A stretch of 64,000 bases of DNA from Hydrogenophaga aromaticivorans (GCF_013387465.1 NZ_VYGV01000001.1:124001-188000), one strand, 5' to 3'; counted from the first letter of the stretch, positions 50,412 to 61,267 are shown. Made by a program: numbers and translations. The notes: generated from the letters alone by a model not told the origin.

Positions 50412-51314
50412 ATGACCATCCCCGCGCCGTTTTCGCCGTTCATCTCGGGCTACACCTTCTTTGAAAGTCCGCGCTGGCACGACGGGCAACTCTGGCTGTC
50501 GGACTTCTACACCCAGCAGATCGTGCGGGTGACCCTGCAGGGCGAGGTGACGCCGGTGGCCGAGGTTCCCGAGCAACCCTCTGGCATGGGCTGGCTGCCC
50601 GACGGTCGCCTGCTGGTGGTGTCGATGCGTGACCGCCGGATCCTGCGGCAGGAAGCCGACGGCAACCTCGTCACCCACGCCGACCTCTCGTCGGTGGCGC
50701 TCGGACACATCAACGACATGGTGGTCGATGCCCAGGGCCGCGCCTATGTCGGCAACTTCGGCTTCGACCTCATGGGCGGAGGCACGCCGCGCACAGCCAC
50801 CCTGGCGCGGGTCGATCCCGACGGTTCGGTCCAGGTGGTGGCCACCGATCTCTACTTCCCCAACGGCAGCATGATCACGCCCGACGGCCAGACCCTGATC
50901 GTGGGCGAGACCATGGGCAACCGCATCTCGGCCTTTGACATCCGGGCCGATGGCAGCCTGGGGCCCCGCCGCGACTGGGCACGCTTCGGTGAACTGCCGG
51001 CACTGACCGACATGGCCTCGGTGCTGGGCAGCCTGAGCGCCGCACCCGACGGCGCCACACTCGACGCCGACGGCGCGGTCTGGTTTGCCGACGCGGTCGG
51101 CCACCGCGTGGTGCGCATGGCCCCCGGCGGCGAGGTGCTCGAAAGCCGTTCTACGGGCGAACAGGGTGCCTTTGCCTGCACGCTGGGCGGCCCGGACGGG
51201 TGCACCCTGTTTGTTTGTGTCGCCCCGGACTTTTACGAACACGCCCGCCGGGCGGCACGCGAAGCCGCGGTCTGGACCACGACGGTCAGCGTGCCGGGCG
51301 CCGGGCGCCCCTGA
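50412..51314 (+). CDS. SMP-30/gluconolactonase family protein
   Basis: The 300-residue protein begins MTIPAPFSPFISGYTFFESP and has the SMP-30 beta-propeller pattern with the metal-binding FFESPRWHDGQLWLSDFYTQ, GHINDMVVDAQGRAYVGNFG, and DLYFPNGSMITPDGQTLIVG. Such enzymes hydrolyse sugar or other lactones. The ATG at 50412 has CAGGAGA before it. No sugar-pathway genes flank it. A short repeat with GAGCCTTCGACAGGCTC follows the stop. Confidence 0.88.
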   Translation: MTIPAPFSPFISGYTFFESPRWHDGQLWLSDFYTQQIVRVTLQGEVTPVAEVPEQPSGMGWLPDGRLLVVSMRDRRILRQEADGNLVTHADLSSVALGHINDMVVDAQGRAYVGNFGFDLMGGGTPRTATLARVDPDGSVQVVATDLYFPNGSMITPDGQTLIVGETMGNRISAFDIRADGSLGPRRDWARFGELPALTDMASVLGSLSAAPDGATLDADGAVWFADAVGHRVVRMAPGGEVLESRSTGEQGAFACTLGGPDGCTLFVCVAPDFYEHARRAAREAAVWTTTVSVPGAGRP

Positions 51315-51345
51315 GAGCCTTCGACAGGCTCGGTCCGAACAGATA
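51313..51345 (+). repeat. TTCGACAGGCTC-type intergenic repeat, copy A
   Basis: GAGCC and GGCTC arms around TTCGACA form a small hairpin, followed by GGTCCGAACAG. A close relative is at 63218-63246. This type of repeat is found between genes in many Comamonadaceae genomes. Here it separates the lactonase gene from the convergent uvrA end. Confidence 0.6.
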
Positions 51346-51347
51346 TT

Positions 51348-54300
51348 TCAGGTCCGCGCGAGCACCGGCCCGAGCACGCGCCCGGTGTGCGTGTCCAGCC
51401 GCACCACCTCGTCGGGTGGGGCTTCGGCCACCACGCGGCCACCGCCGCCGCCGCCTTCGGGCCCGAGGTCGATGATCCAGTCGGCTTCGGCCATCACGTC
51501 GAGGTCGTGTTCGATCACGATCACGCTGTGGCCGCCATCCACCAGGCGGTGCAGCACGCGGATGAGTTTTTCCACGTCGGCCATGTGCAGGCCCACGGTC
51601 GGCTCATCGAGCACATACAGCGTGTGCGGCGCCTTCTGCCCGCGGCGCGTGACGTCGTCGCGCACCTTGCTGAGTTCGGTCACGAGCTTGATGCGCTGGG
51701 CTTCACCGCCGCTCAGCGTCGGTGATGGCTGCCCCAGCGTGAGGTAACCCAGGCCCACGTCTTTCAGCAGCTGCAGCGGGTGGGCGATGTTGGGCATGCT
51801 GGCGAAGAACTCGACCGCTTCGTCCACCTCCATCTGCAGCACGTCGCCGATGCTCTTGCCCTTCCAGCTCACAGCAAGTGTCTCGGGGTTGAAGCGCGCG
51901 CCGTGGCAGACCTCGCAGGGCACTTTCACGTCGGGCAGGAAGCTCATTTCGATGGTGCGCATGCCCTGCCCTTCACAGCCCGGGCAGCGGCCTTCGCCGG
52001 TGTTGAAGCTGAAGCGCCCCGGGCCGTAGCCGCGCGCCTTGGCTTCGAGCGTGTCGGCGAAGAGCTTGCGCACCGTGTCCCAGAAACCGATGTAGGTGGC
52101 CGGGCAGCTGCGCGGGGTTTTTCCGATGGGCGTCTGGTCGACTTCGAGCACGCGGTCCACCACCTCGGAGCCGAGCAGCTTGTCGCAGCCGGTCCAGGTG
52201 GGCCGGGTGCCGTCGTTGTCCCAGGCCTGGCGGCCGGCGAAGGTGCTGCGCTGGGACACGGCGGCCGCAGCGTTGGTGAGCAGCACGTCGCGCGCGAAGG
52301 TTGACTTGCCGGAGCCACTGACGCCGGTGACCACGACCAGGCGCTGCAGGGGGACGGCGACGGTGAGGTTGTCGAGGTTGTGCAGGCGGGCGCCGCGGAC
52401 TTCGAGTGCGGGAGCCGTCGAATCCACGGCTCGCCGCGGCTGCAGCGGGTGTTTCATCGCGTGCAGCAGGTAGCGCCCGGTGACCGATTCGGCGTTGGCC
52501 GACAGATCGGCCACCGACCCTTGCGCCACCACACGACCACCGCGTTTGCCGGCACTGGGGCCGATGTCGATGATGTGGTCGGCGCGGCGGATGGTGTCTT
52601 CGTCGTGCTCCACCACCACCAGCGTGTTGCCCATCTCGCCGAGTTTGTGCAGGGCGTTGAGCAGGATGGCGTTGTCGCGTGCGTGCAGGCCGATGGTCGG
52701 CTCGTCGAGCACGTAACACACGCCCTGCAGGTTGCTGCCGAGCTGCGCCGCGAGGCGGATGCGCTGCGCTTCGCCGCCGCTGAGCGTGGGTGCGCCGCGG
52801 TCGAGCGTGAGGTAGTTCAGGCCCACCTCTTCGAGGAAGGCGAGGCGGCTTTCGATCTCGGGCAGCAGGTCGCGCGCGATGTCGGCTTCACGGCTCGTCA
52901 GCACGGCCACCTTCAGCAAGCCCTGCACCCACGCGCGCACTTCGTTGACCGACAGGCGCGCCACGTCGGTGATGCCGACACCACCGAACTTCACCGCCCG
53001 CGCCTGCGCATTGAGACGAGTGCCTTCACAAGCCGGACACGGTTGATCCGCCAGGTCTTCCACCTCGGGCTCGGCGAAGCTCTGCTCGCGGCCGCGCTCG
53101 TTGTCGTCGCGCACCGAATCGTCGAGCGCCTTGCGCTGCTCGCGCGAGAGCGCGAGGCCCGTGCCCACGCAGTCGGGGCACCAGCCGTGTTTGCTGTTGT
53201 ATGAAAACAGGCGCGGGTCCAACTCGGGGTAGCTGGTGGCACAGACCGGGCAGGCGCGGCTGGTGGAAAACACCTCCAGCCGGCCCAGCCCCACGGTGGA
53301 CGTGCCGTCGGCCATGGCTTGTTCCAGGCCTTGCATCTGGTGCAGCACATGCACCTGGCCCTTGCCGATCTCCAGCGCCTTGGTGAGCTGGCTGCGCAGC
53401 CAGGCTTCGTTGGCCGGGTCCACCACGCCGTCGGCCACCGGCAGTTCGATGGTGTGTTCCTTGAACCGGTCGATGCGCGGGAAACCGCTCGTGGGCAGGA
53501 ACTCGCCGTCCACGCGCAGGTGGGTGTGGCCGCGCGGGCGTGCCCAGTCGGCCAGCTCGGTGTAGACACCTTTGCGGTTGACCACCAGCGGCGCTAGCAG
53601 GCCGATGTGTTGTCCGGCGTAGCGCGTCAGGATGGCGGCGGCGATGCTCTCCGGGCTTTGCGGCATCACGGCCGCGCCGTCGTGCACGCAGTGCTGCGTG
53701 CCCAGCTTCACGTAGAGCAGGCGCAGGAAGTGCCAGACCTCGGTGGTGGTGCCCACGGTGCTCTTGCGGCCGCCGCGGCTGAGACGCTGCTCGATGGCGA
53801 CAGTGGGCGGGATGCCGTAGACCGCGTCCACCTCGGGCCGACCCGCAGGCTGAACAATGCTGCGCGCATAGGCGTTGAGCGATTCGAGGTAACGGCGCTG
53901 GCCTTCGTTGAACAGGATGTCGAAGGCCAGCGTGGACTTGCCCGACCCGCTCACGCCGGAGATCACGTTGAACTGCCCGCGCGGAATGTCCACGCTCAGG
54001 TGCTTGAGGTTGTGCTCCTTGGCGTTGACGATGCGGATGGCGTTACTGTGGCCCGCGGTGCGCGCGGCCGAGGCGCGTTGGCGCTGCGGTTGCTTCAGGT
54101 AGTCGACCAGCCGGCCTTCGTGCACCGCGTGCACCTCACCCATGGACTCGGCGTAGGCGCGCAGGGCCTTGGCGGTGTGGCTGCTGGGGTGCTGGCGCAC
54201 GTCTTCCGGCGGGCCTTCGGCCACCACCAGGCCACCACCCGTGCCGCCCTCGGGACCGAGATCGATCAGCCAGTCGGCGGCGCGGATCACGTCGAGGTTG

Positions 54301-57245
54301 TGTTCGATCACGACCAGCGAATGCCCGGCTTCGAGCAGCTTGCGCAGGCTGCGCATGAGCTTGGCGATGTCGTCGAAGTGCAGGCCGGTGGTGGGCTCGT
54401 CGAACAGGAACAGCGTGCCCTTGCGCGAGACCGGCTGGCGGCTCGCGCTGGCGCTCTTGGCGGCTTCGGCCAGGAAACCCGCGAGCTTCAGGCGTTGCGC
54501 CTCGCCGCCCGACAGGGTCGGCACCGGCTGGCCCAGTTTCACGTACTCCAGCCCCACGTCCACGATGGGCTGCAGCGCGCGGATGACTTCGCGGTCGCCG
54601 ACGAACAAGGCGGCGGCTTCGCTCACGGTGAGGTCGAGCACGTCGGCCACGCTGAACCAGCGGGCACCGCGTTCAATCTTCACCTCCAGGATCTCGGGCC
54701 GGTAGCGTTTGCCGTCGCAGTCGGGGCAGCGCAGGTACACGTCGCTCAGGAACTGCATTTCCACGTGCTCGAAGCCGGAGCCACCACAGGTGGGGCAACG
54801 CCCGTCGCCGCTGTTGAAGCTGAACTTGCTCGCGGTGTAGCTGCGCTGACGCGACAGCGGCGCGTCGGCAAACAGGGCGCGCACGGCGTCCCAGGCGCCC
54901 ACATAGCTCACCGGGTTGGAGCGCGCGGTCTTGCCGATGGGCGACTGGTCGACGAAAACGACCTCGCTCAGGAAGTCGGCGCCGAGCAGGCGGTCGTGTG
55001 CGCCCGGCGAGTCGGTGGACTTGCCGAAGTGGCGCAGCAACGCGGGCGCCAGCACGTCCTGGATCAGGCTCGACTTGCCCGAGCCGGACACGCCGGTGAT
55101 CACCACCAGACGCTGCAGCGGGAACTCGACACTCACGTTCTGCAGGTTGTGCTCGCGCGCGCCTTCCAGGATCAGCCGCGGTGTGCTGTCGGTCACCATG
55201 CGCTTGAAGCCCATGCCCACGGTTTTGCGCGCGCCGAGGTAGGCGCCGGTCAGTGTGTCGGCGCTGCGGATCTGCTCGGGCGTGCCGTCGAACACGATCT
55301 GGCCGCCGCGTTCGCCCGGGCCGGGGCCCATGTCGATCAGGCGGTCGGCGGCCAGCATCACGGCCGGGTCGTGCTCGACCACGACCAGCGTGTTGCCCGC
55401 GTCGCGCAGGCGCAGCATGGCGTCGTTGATGCGCGCCATGTCGCGCGGGTGCAGGCCGATGCTGGGTTCGTCGAGCACGAAGAGCGTGTTGACCAGCGAG
55501 GTGCCGAGCGCGGTGGTGAGGTTGATGCGCTGCACCTCGCCACCGCTCAGAGTGCGGCTTTGACGGTCGAGCGTGAGGTAACCAATGCCGACTTCGCAGA
55601 GGTAGCGGATGCGGGTGTTGATCTCTTCGAACAGCAGGCGCACCGCCTGCGCCTGGCCCGCGCCCGCGAGGTCCGAACCCGCCGGGACCAGCGTCTTGTC
55701 CAGCGCCGCAAAGAACACCCGCAGCTTGTCCAGCGGCATCAGCATCAGGTCGTGCAGGCACAACCCCGGCAGCGCTTCGAGCTGCGCACGCGACCACTTC
55801 ACACCCTTCGGCAGATAGCGTTTTTCGGCAGGCAGCACCGCGTCAGCCTGTTCTTTGGTTCCAATGCGCCAGAGCAGGCTGTCGGTCTTCAGGCGCGCGC
55901 CGCCGCAGCTGGGGCATTCGGTGTAGCTGCGGTATTTGGACAAGAGCACGCGGATGTGCATCTTGTAGGCCTTGCTCTCCAGGTACTCGAAGAAACGCGC
56001 GATGCCGAACCAGTGCTGGTTCCACTTGCCGTTCCAGTTGGGCGAACCGGCCTTCACCCAGTGCTGCTGCTCGGGCGTGAGCTTGTTCCAGGGCGTGTCG
56101 CGCGGGATGCCGGCCGCTTCGGCGTGGCGCATCAGGTCATCCTGTGCCTCTTTCCAGGCGGGCGTCTGGAACACCTTGATCGCGCCGTTGCGCAGCGTGA
56201 GCTTGTCGTTCGGGATCACGAGGCCGTAGTCCACCCCGATCACGCGACCGAAACCGCGGCAGGCCTCGCAGGCGCCCACGGCCGAGTTGAACGAGAACAT
56301 CGAGGGTGTGGGGTCGGTGTAGCGGATGTCGCTCTCGGGGCAATGCAATCCTGTCGAGAACCTCCAGATCACCGGCTCGGCACCCTCCTCGCCCAAGACA
56401 TAGACCATCAGCTTGCCGCTGCCGCGCTTGAGGCCCGCCTCGATGGCTTCCATCACGCGCGCCTGCTCGGCCGTGCCGATGCGGAAGCGGTCGGCTACCA
56501 CGTCGAGCACCTTCACCGATTCGCTGGCCGTGGCGCCTTTGGCGGCCTTGGCCTTGGTGGTCTTGGCGGCTTTCGCATCGGGCGCCGGTGCGGCACGCTG
56601 CACGATGCGCTCGGCCTGCACCCGCGTGTAACCGCTGGCCGAGAGCCATTGTTCGATTTCTTCGGGTGTGGTGCTGGCCGGCAGCTCCACGGGAAAAGTG
56701 ACCACCAGCCTGGGATCGTTCAACGCCACACAACGCTTCTGCAGCTCGGCGTAGATCGACTCCGGCGAATCGTGCCGCACGGGCAGCGCGGTCTCGCGGT
56801 CGAACAGGTCGGCGCCGCGCGCGAACAGGAGCTTCAGGTGGTCGTTCAGCTCGGTCATCGTGCCCACGGTCGAGCGCGAGCTGCGCACCGGGTTGGTCTG
56901 GTCGATGGCGATGGCCGGCGGCACGCCGTCCACCCGGTCCACCGCGGGTTTGTCCATGCGGTCGAGGAACTGGCGCGCGTAGGCGCTGAAGGTCTCGACG
57001 TAGCGGCGCTGGCCCTCGGCGAACAGCGTGTCGAACACCAGGCTGGACTTGCCCGAACCGCTGGGCCCGGTGACCACCGTGAGTTCACCGGTGCGGATGT
57101 CGAGGTCGATGTTCTTCAGGTTGTGCTGGCGCGCGCCGCGGATGCGGATCAGCCCGGTCTCGGTGTGCGCCGGGCTGTCTGCCGGCGCAGCGTCCGCGGG
57201 TTCGGACGGGGACGAGGGGTTCAGGAGCGGGTGCGCATCAGACAT
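51348..57245 (-). CDS. uvrA: Double-length excinuclease ABC subunit UvrA (tandem fusion)
   Basis: The 1965-residue protein contains two complete UvrA-like halves. Walker A motifs are near residues 60 (GPSGSGKSS), 722 (GVSGSGKSS), 1098 (GVSGSGKST) and 1643 (GVSGSGKST), each followed by an LSGGE signature. Zinc-finger cysteines appear in both halves: CPTCGGSG with CPDCDG, and CPGCEGQG with CEVCHG. UvrA recognises DNA damage and loads UvrB in nucleotide excision repair. The usual length is about 940. The first half carries an extra insert rich in Ala/Lys (about 220-245). A covalent dimer with four ATPase sites is suggested; a regular uvrA may exist elsewhere. Confidence 0.9.
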   Translation of the reverse strand: MSDAHPLLNPSSPSEPADAAPADSPAHTETGLIRIRGARQHNLKNIDLDIRTGELTVVTGPSGSGKSSLVFDTLFAEGQRRYVETFSAYARQFLDRMDKPAVDRVDGVPPAIAIDQTNPVRSSRSTVGTMTELNDHLKLLFARGADLFDRETALPVRHDSPESIYAELQKRCVALNDPRLVVTFPVELPASTTPEEIEQWLSASGYTRVQAERIVQRAAPAPDAKAAKTTKAKAAKGATASESVKVLDVVADRFRIGTAEQARVMEAIEAGLKRGSGKLMVYVLGEEGAEPVIWRFSTGLHCPESDIRYTDPTPSMFSFNSAVGACEACRGFGRVIGVDYGLVIPNDKLTLRNGAIKVFQTPAWKEAQDDLMRHAEAAGIPRDTPWNKLTPEQQHWVKAGSPNWNGKWNQHWFGIARFFEYLESKAYKMHIRVLLSKYRSYTECPSCGGARLKTDSLLWRIGTKEQADAVLPAEKRYLPKGVKWSRAQLEALPGLCLHDLMLMPLDKLRVFFAALDKTLVPAGSDLAGAGQAQAVRLLFEEINTRIRYLCEVGIGYLTLDRQSRTLSGGEVQRINLTTALGTSLVNTLFVLDEPSIGLHPRDMARINDAMLRLRDAGNTLVVVEHDPAVMLAADRLIDMGPGPGERGGQIVFDGTPEQIRSADTLTGAYLGARKTVGMGFKRMVTDSTPRLILEGAREHNLQNVSVEFPLQRLVVITGVSGSGKSSLIQDVLAPALLRHFGKSTDSPGAHDRLLGADFLSEVVFVDQSPIGKTARSNPVSYVGAWDAVRALFADAPLSRQRSYTASKFSFNSGDGRCPTCGGSGFEHVEMQFLSDVYLRCPDCDGKRYRPEILEVKIERGARWFSVADVLDLTVSEAAALFVGDREVIRALQPIVDVGLEYVKLGQPVPTLSGGEAQRLKLAGFLAEAAKSASASRQPVSRKGTLFLFDEPTTGLHFDDIAKLMRSLRKLLEAGHSLVVIEHNLDVIRAADWLIDLGPEGGTGGGLVVAEGPPEDVRQHPSSHTAKALRAYAESMGEVHAVHEGRLVDYLKQPQRQRASAARTAGHSNAIRIVNAKEHNLKHLSVDIPRGQFNVISGVSGSGKSTLAFDILFNEGQRRYLESLNAYARSIVQPAGRPEVDAVYGIPPTVAIEQRLSRGGRKSTVGTTTEVWHFLRLLYVKLGTQHCVHDGAAVMPQSPESIAAAILTRYAGQHIGLLAPLVVNRKGVYTELADWARPRGHTHLRVDGEFLPTSGFPRIDRFKEHTIELPVADGVVDPANEAWLRSQLTKALEIGKGQVHVLHQMQGLEQAMADGTSTVGLGRLEVFSTSRACPVCATSYPELDPRLFSYNSKHGWCPDCVGTGLALSREQRKALDDSVRDDNERGREQSFAEPEVEDLADQPCPACEGTRLNAQARAVKFGGVGITDVARLSVNEVRAWVQGLLKVAVLTSREADIARDLLPEIESRLAFLEEVGLNYLTLDRGAPTLSGGEAQRIRLAAQLGSNLQGVCYVLDEPTIGLHARDNAILLNALHKLGEMGNTLVVVEHDEDTIRRADHIIDIGPSAGKRGGRVVAQGSVADLSANAESVTGRYLLHAMKHPLQPRRAVDSTAPALEVRGARLHNLDNLTVAVPLQRLVVVTGVSGSGKSTFARDVLLTNAAAAVSQRSTFAGRQAWDNDGTRPTWTGCDKLLGSEVVDRVLEVDQTPIGKTPRSCPATYIGFWDTVRKLFADTLEAKARGYGPGRFSFNTGEGRCPGCEGQGMRTIEMSFLPDVKVPCEVCHGARFNPETLAVSWKGKSIGDVLQMEVDEAVEFFASMPNIAHPLQLLKDVGLGYLTLGQPSPTLSGGEAQRIKLVTELSKVRDDVTRRGQKAPHTLYVLDEPTVGLHMADVEKLIRVLHRLVDGGHSVIVIEHDLDVMAEADWIIDLGPEGGGGGGRVVAEAPPDEVVRLDTHTGRVLGPVLART

Positions 57246-57375
57246 GAGGGGGTTTCCGGTGGGGAGGCGAACATTCTAGGAGCGCAAGGACCCGCACCGT
57301 GCGCGGCTACGTCATTTCCACAATTTCCCGGAACGGCGCCGCGCCTAGACTGGCGCCATCGCTGGAGACAAACAC

Positions 57376-58509
57376 ATGACACACACCCGCCCAGGACGTC
57401 GCCTGGCTCTGGTCACCGCCTGCCTGGCGGCCCTCACCACCCTCGCCATGCCCGCCTGGGCCCAGCTGCGCATCGGCCAGCCCTCGGGCTTCACCGGTTC
57501 GGTGTCGGCCGGCGTGAAAGAGAACACCGAAGGCGCCAAGCTCTACCTGGACGCGGTCAACGCGCGCGGCGGCGTGAACGGCCAGAAGATCGAACTGATC
57601 TCGGTGGACGACCAGTTCGACCCCAAGCGCACGGTCGAGATGGCCGGCGAGCTGATCACCAAACAGAAGGTGCTGGCGCTGTTCCTGAACCGCGGCACAC
57701 CGCACGCGCAGGCCCTGTTGCCGCTGCTGGCGGAGCACAAGCTGCCGCTGGTGGGGCCCAGCACGGGCGCCATGGCGCTGCACACGCCGGTCAATCCCTG
57801 GGTGTTCAACGTGCGCGCCACCTACCAGCGCGAAGCGGCCAAGGCCATCGAACACCTGGCTAGCATCGGCATGACGCGCATCGCGGTGCTGCAGACCGAC
57901 GATTCGTTTGGTGCGGATTCGGCCGCCGGGGCCCAGAAGGGTTTTGAGAAGGTCGGGCAGAAACCGCTGCTGCTGGAGAAGTTTCCACGCGACAAACCCG
58001 AATTTGCCGCGCTGGGCCAGCAAGTGACCCAGCAGAAGGCCCAGGCCGTGATGGTGATCGGCTCGGCCGGCAACACCGCCAACGCGGTCAAGGCGATCCG
58101 CGCCGCCGGCTCAAGGGCGCAGATCGTCACCCTGTCCAACAACGCGTCGGAGGGTTTCATCAAGCTGCTGGGTGAACACGCACACGGCGTGATCGTGACC
58201 CAGGTCTTCCCGAATGAGCGCTCGCTGACCTACCCCCTGATCCGCGAGGCGCAGACGCTGGCCAAGGCCAAGGGGATGGAGGGCGTTTCACCCGCGATGA
58301 TCGAAGGCTTTGCAGCGGCCAAGGTGCTGGTCGAAGGCCTGCGCCGCGCCGGGCCCAACCCGACATCCGAGGGCCTGCGCGACGCGCTGGAGGGCCTGCA
58401 GAACTTCAACATCGGCGGCCTGAGCGTCAGCTACGGACCGGACAACCACACCGGTCTGGACTTTGCCGACCTGTCGATCGTGGACGCCTCGGGCAGGTTC
58501 CGGAGGTAA
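57376..58509 (+). CDS. ABC transporter substrate-binding protein, branched-chain amino acid type
   Basis: The 377-residue protein has a signal peptide (RLALVTACLAALTTLAMPAW, cleavage near AWAQL) and the Leu/Ile/Val-binding fold: RIGQPSGFTGSVSAGVKENT, VFNVRATYQREAAKAIEHLA and VLQTDDSFGADSAAGAQKGF. No permease or ATPase genes are next to it, so it is an orphan binding protein that may serve another transporter or act as a sensor input. A GC palindromic repeat follows the stop. Confidence 0.88.
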   Translation: MTHTRPGRRLALVTACLAALTTLAMPAWAQLRIGQPSGFTGSVSAGVKENTEGAKLYLDAVNARGGVNGQKIELISVDDQFDPKRTVEMAGELITKQKVLALFLNRGTPHAQALLPLLAEHKLPLVGPSTGAMALHTPVNPWVFNVRATYQREAAKAIEHLASIGMTRIAVLQTDDSFGADSAAGAQKGFEKVGQKPLLLEKFPRDKPEFAALGQQVTQQKAQAVMVIGSAGNTANAVKAIRAAGSRAQIVTLSNNASEGFIKLLGEHAHGVIVTQVFPNERSLTYPLIREAQTLAKAKGMEGVSPAMIEGFAAAKVLVEGLRRAGPNPTSEGLRDALEGLQNFNIGGLSVSYGPDNHTGLDFADLSIVDASGRFRR

Positions 58510-58561
58510 CCCCCTGCGTCGCCGCCCCCTTGAGGGGGTAGCGCGAAGCGCTGCGGGGGTG
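58509..58561 (+). repeat. GC palindromic repeat, copy 6 (short form)
   Basis: CCCCCTGCGTCGCC, GCCCCCTTGAGGGGGTA and GCGCGAAGCGCTGCGGGGG; lacks the CCGGCTTCGCCGG arm of the longer copies. It fills the space between the binding-protein gene and the convergent universal stress gene. Confidence 0.65.
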
Positions 58562-58567
58562 TTTCCT

Positions 58568-59005
58568 TCAGCCCTTAACGATCATCACCGGCACACGGGC
58601 GTGCGTGAGCACTTTCTGCGCGACGCTGCCCAGAATCAAGGCCTTGACGCCCTGGCGGCCGTGCGACGCCATGACGATCAGGTCGCAACCTTCGGCCTGC
58701 GCGGTCTCGATCACGCCCTCGTAGACCACGTTGCGCTCGATCGTGTCACCGGCGAAGGGCACGCCTTCGTCTTTGCAGACCTGGCCCAGGGCCTCCAGCG
58801 CTTGTCCGGCGGCGCTGCGGGCTTCGGCCATGTAGGCCTGCAAACCGACGGCGGATGCATCACCGATGCCGATGTAGGGAAACGGGTCGATCACATACAC
58901 GCCCACGACCTGCGCACCCTGGCTCTTGGCGAGCTGGGCGGCGATGGTGGCTGCGCTCTGCGCCAGGGTCGAGCCATCGGTGGGGACCAGAATTTTTTTG
59001 AACAT
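58568..59005 (-). CDS. Universal stress protein, UspA family
   Basis: The 145-residue protein begins MFKKILVPTDGSTLAQSAAT and ends with the ATP-binding pattern: LIVMASHGRQGVKALILGSV followed by AQKVLTHARVPVMIVKG (the G-2x-G-9x-G(S/T) motif). It is a cytoplasmic stress-induced nucleotide-binding protein. AAGGAGATATGGC precedes the ATG, a strong ribosome-binding site. Confidence 0.94.
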   Translation of the reverse strand: MFKKILVPTDGSTLAQSAATIAAQLAKSQGAQVVGVYVIDPFPYIGIGDASAVGLQAYMAEARSAAGQALEALGQVCKDEGVPFAGDTIERNVVYEGVIETAQAEGCDLIVMASHGRQGVKALILGSVAQKVLTHARVPVMIVKG

Positions 59006-59140
59006 GCCATATCTCCTTGTGGGTGAAAGTGTTTCAGTTCCAGCCCGAGGCCCGTTTGGAGGCCCCGGCCGCGACGGGTGCGCACCATCTTAGCCGTCCT
59101 CGCGCACCCCCCGGCTTGAGGCCCGTCAACAACAAGGGCG

Positions 59141-59830
59141 TCAGCCCCCGCGGCGCACGCCCACGGGCAGCGCCGCTGCGGCATCCCAGGCACCGGAATC
59201 GAACCAGGGATCACCTTCCAGCTGGGCCCGCAGCATGGGCAGCGCATCCTGCCCCCAGAACACATGGCCACGGGTCTCCAGCGCCGGCACGCCGAACAGG
59301 CCGAGCGCGAGCGCTTCGTCGGTGTTGCTGCGCAGGCGCTGTTTCACCAGCTCGCTGTCGGGCGCGTGCCAGGGCTTCTCGCGCTGGGCCATGTGGTCCT
59401 GCAGCAGCGTCTGCAGCGCGGCCAGGCGATCGGGCGCTACCGCATCGCCGCCGCCACGCCAGACGTGGTGGAACAGCTGCTCGGTCACGTAGCGGTTGGT
59501 CTCGCCAGGCACGTCATCGGTGGCGGTGGCCAGGCCCAGGCGCAGCAGCGCCAGCGGGTTGAACGGGTGGGCGGCCGGCAGGTCGAGCGTCACGCCGTGC
59601 TGGTGCGCCAGCCAGCTCACCTGGCGGTAGGTCCAGTCGCGTTTGGAAGGAATCTCCGCCGGCCCGAGCTGGCCGTTGGCTTTGAGCAAGGCGGCGAACA
59701 GCACCGGCTTGTAGCGCACGCGCACGCTCAGCCCCATCAGCGCTTCGGGCAGACGCTCGAACGCGAGGTAGGCGTAGGGCGAGATCGGGTCGTACCAGAA
59801 CGTGATGTCGTGCAGGGTGTCAACGCTCAT
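59141..59830 (-). CDS. DsbA-fold 2-hydroxychromene-2-carboxylate isomerase-like protein
   Basis: The 229-residue protein has a thioredoxin-like fold with FWYDPISPYAYLAFERLPEA (SPYAYL replaces the CxxC of DsbA), RDWTYRQVSWLAHQHGVTLD, HPFNPLALLRLGLAT and LFGVPALETRGHVFWGQDAL. Members of this kappa-GST-like family isomerise hydroxychromene carboxylates in naphthalene degradation, using glutathione; no aromatic-degradation genes are next to it. ATG at 59830. It follows the DUF1289 gene by 14 bases. Confidence 0.86.
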   Translation of the reverse strand: MSVDTLHDITFWYDPISPYAYLAFERLPEALMGLSVRVRYKPVLFAALLKANGQLGPAEIPSKRDWTYRQVSWLAHQHGVTLDLPAAHPFNPLALLRLGLATATDDVPGETNRYVTEQLFHHVWRGGGDAVAPDRLAALQTLLQDHMAQREKPWHAPDSELVKQRLRSNTDEALALGLFGVPALETRGHVFWGQDALPMLRAQLEGDPWFDSGAWDAAAALPVGVRRGG

Positions 59831-59844
59831 GGGGTCCTCTCGGG

Positions 59845-60060
59845 TCAGGCGCTCTGGCGCGCCTCGATGCGTTCCCAGATCACCAGCTTTTCCGCATCCG
59901 CCAATGCGCTCCAGGTGGCGATTTCGGGCAGGGTCCGGTAACAGCCTTTGCAGCTGCTGCTGCGTTCGTCCAGTTCGCAGATGGACACACAGGGCGAGGG
60001 CACGCCGGGGCCAGGGTGGCGCTCGCGCGCGTCGCGCAGGTTGATCAGAGGCGCATTCAT
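59845..60060 (-). CDS. DUF1289 domain protein
   Basis: A 71-residue protein with the cysteine pattern CVSICELDERSSSCKGCYRT of DUF1289, small proteins that probably bind zinc or iron-sulfur. It also contains PEIATWSALADAEKLVIWER, the other conserved part. It overlaps the YbaK gene by 4 bases (ATGA), giving a coupled set YbaK-DUF1289-HCCA-type gene. Confidence 0.9.
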   Translation of the reverse strand: MNAPLINLRDARERHPGPGVPSPCVSICELDERSSSCKGCYRTLPEIATWSALADAEKLVIWERIEARQSA

Positions 60061-60584
60061 GAGAGCGGCGCCAGCGGCGCGGTGACATCGTGCACCGGCG
60101 CGCCGGTCAGGCTTTGCAGTTCGTGTGGGCTGAGGCGGAACACGCCGTGCGGGTGGCCCGCCGCGGCCCAGATTTCGGCAAAACGGAACAGCTGGTCATC
60201 GATCAGCGTCACCGGCGGCGTGGCGTGCGCCAGCGGCGACACGCCGCCGATGGAAAACCCGGTCTTGCTCTTGACGAAATCGGCGTCGGCACGACCGAGC
60301 TTGCCGCCCTCGGCGCAGACGATGGCCTGCACCTTCTTTTCGTCCACGCGCAGGTCGCCCGAGGTGATGACGAGCACGGCCGCGTCGTCGCTCTTGCGGC
60401 GGAAGATGATGCTCTTGGCGATCTGGCCCAGGGCCACACCCAGGGCGTCCGCCGCCTGCTGCGCGGTGCGCGCGGCATCGTCGAGCATCACGGGCGTGTG
60501 CGGGTGGCCACGTTCGGCCAGCGCGGCCATGACACGCTGCACGCCGGGCGGCAGCTCCACAGAATTCAAGGTGTCGTCAGTCAT
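60057..60584 (-). CDS. YbaK/EbsC family aminoacyl-tRNA deacylase
   Basis: The 175-residue protein has a YbaK-type editing fold: LGVALGQIAKSIIFRRKSDD with the conserved lysine, VLVITSGDLRVDEKKV, and KTGFSIGGVSPLAHAT (the GGxxP loop). Such proteins hydrolyse mischarged Cys-tRNA-Pro or related tRNAs. ATG at 60584. Preceded by the LysE-type exporter gene on the same strand. Confidence 0.9.
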   Translation of the reverse strand: MTDDTLNSVELPPGVQRVMAALAERGHPHTPVMLDDAARTAQQAADALGVALGQIAKSIIFRRKSDDAAVLVITSGDLRVDEKKVQAIVCAEGGKLGRADADFVKSKTGFSIGGVSPLAHATPPVTLIDDQLFRFAEIWAAAGHPHGVFRLSPHELQSLTGAPVHDVTAPLAPLS

Positions 60585-60608
60585 GGGCGGGAATGGTACC
60601 TGCCACCA

Positions 60609-61262
60609 TCAGGCGGCCCGTTTCACCAGCATCAGGCTCGCACCCATGGCCACCAGCACGCCGCCGAACACGCGGTTCTGCGCACGGCGCGCCTTCGCGG
60701 TGGCCAGCCAGCGCTGCGCGCGCGAGGCCAGGAAAGCGTAGCCGTGCATCACCACCAGATCGACCGAGATCGAGGTCACCAGCAGGATCAGCAGCTGCAA
60801 CCACAGCGGGCGCAGCGGGTCGATGAACTGCGGCAGCACCGCCACCATGAACACGATGCCCTTGGGGTTGGTCACGTTGGTCATGAAGCCGATCAGCACC
60901 CGCTGGCGCACCGTGGGCAGCCCGGGCTGCAAGCCGGCCACACCATCGGCGGCTTGTTGGGGAGCATGGGCTGCATGCACCGGCGAACGCCATTGCTTCA
61001 CGCCCAGCCAGATCAGGTAGCCCGCGCCCAGCACCTTGACCACCGTGAACGCGGTGGCCGACGCGAGCAGCAGCGCCCCCACACCCACCCCGGCGATCAG
61101 CAGGATGACCGACAGCCCCAGCTGCAAGCCGGCGATGGTGGCGCTGGTGTGGCGCACGCCGTAGGCCAGACCGTGGCTCATGGACAGCACCGCGCCCGAG
61201 CCGGGTGAAATCGCGATCACCCAGGAGGCGGCGAAGAAGGCGAGCCAGATGTTGAGATCCAT
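60609..61262 (-). CDS. LysE/RhtB-type amino-acid exporter
   Basis: The 217-residue inner-membrane protein has six hydrophobic segments and the family pattern SPGSGAVLSMSHGLAYGVRH and GAGYLIWLGVKQWRSP, then MTNVTNPKGIVFMVAVLPQF. It exports amino acids such as homoserine lactone, threonine or leucine-type; the actual substrate is unknown. It starts 5 bases after the HMG-CoA lyase stop, so it may be cotranscribed with leucine-degradation genes. Confidence 0.9.
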   Translation of the reverse strand: MDLNIWLAFFAASWVIAISPGSGAVLSMSHGLAYGVRHTSATIAGLQLGLSVILLIAGVGVGALLLASATAFTVVKVLGAGYLIWLGVKQWRSPVHAAHAPQQAADGVAGLQPGLPTVRQRVLIGFMTNVTNPKGIVFMVAVLPQFIDPLRPLWLQLLILLVTSISVDLVVMHGYAFLASRAQRWLATAKARRAQNRVFGGVLVAMGASLMLVKRAA

Positions 61263-61267
61263 GGTGT

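Noticed and set aside
53607..57863. A 1418-codon open frame on the plus strand, antisense to uvrA
   Set aside because: It mirrors a real, motif-rich gene in a high-GC genome where antisense frames stay open by composition; no motif is recognisable in it.
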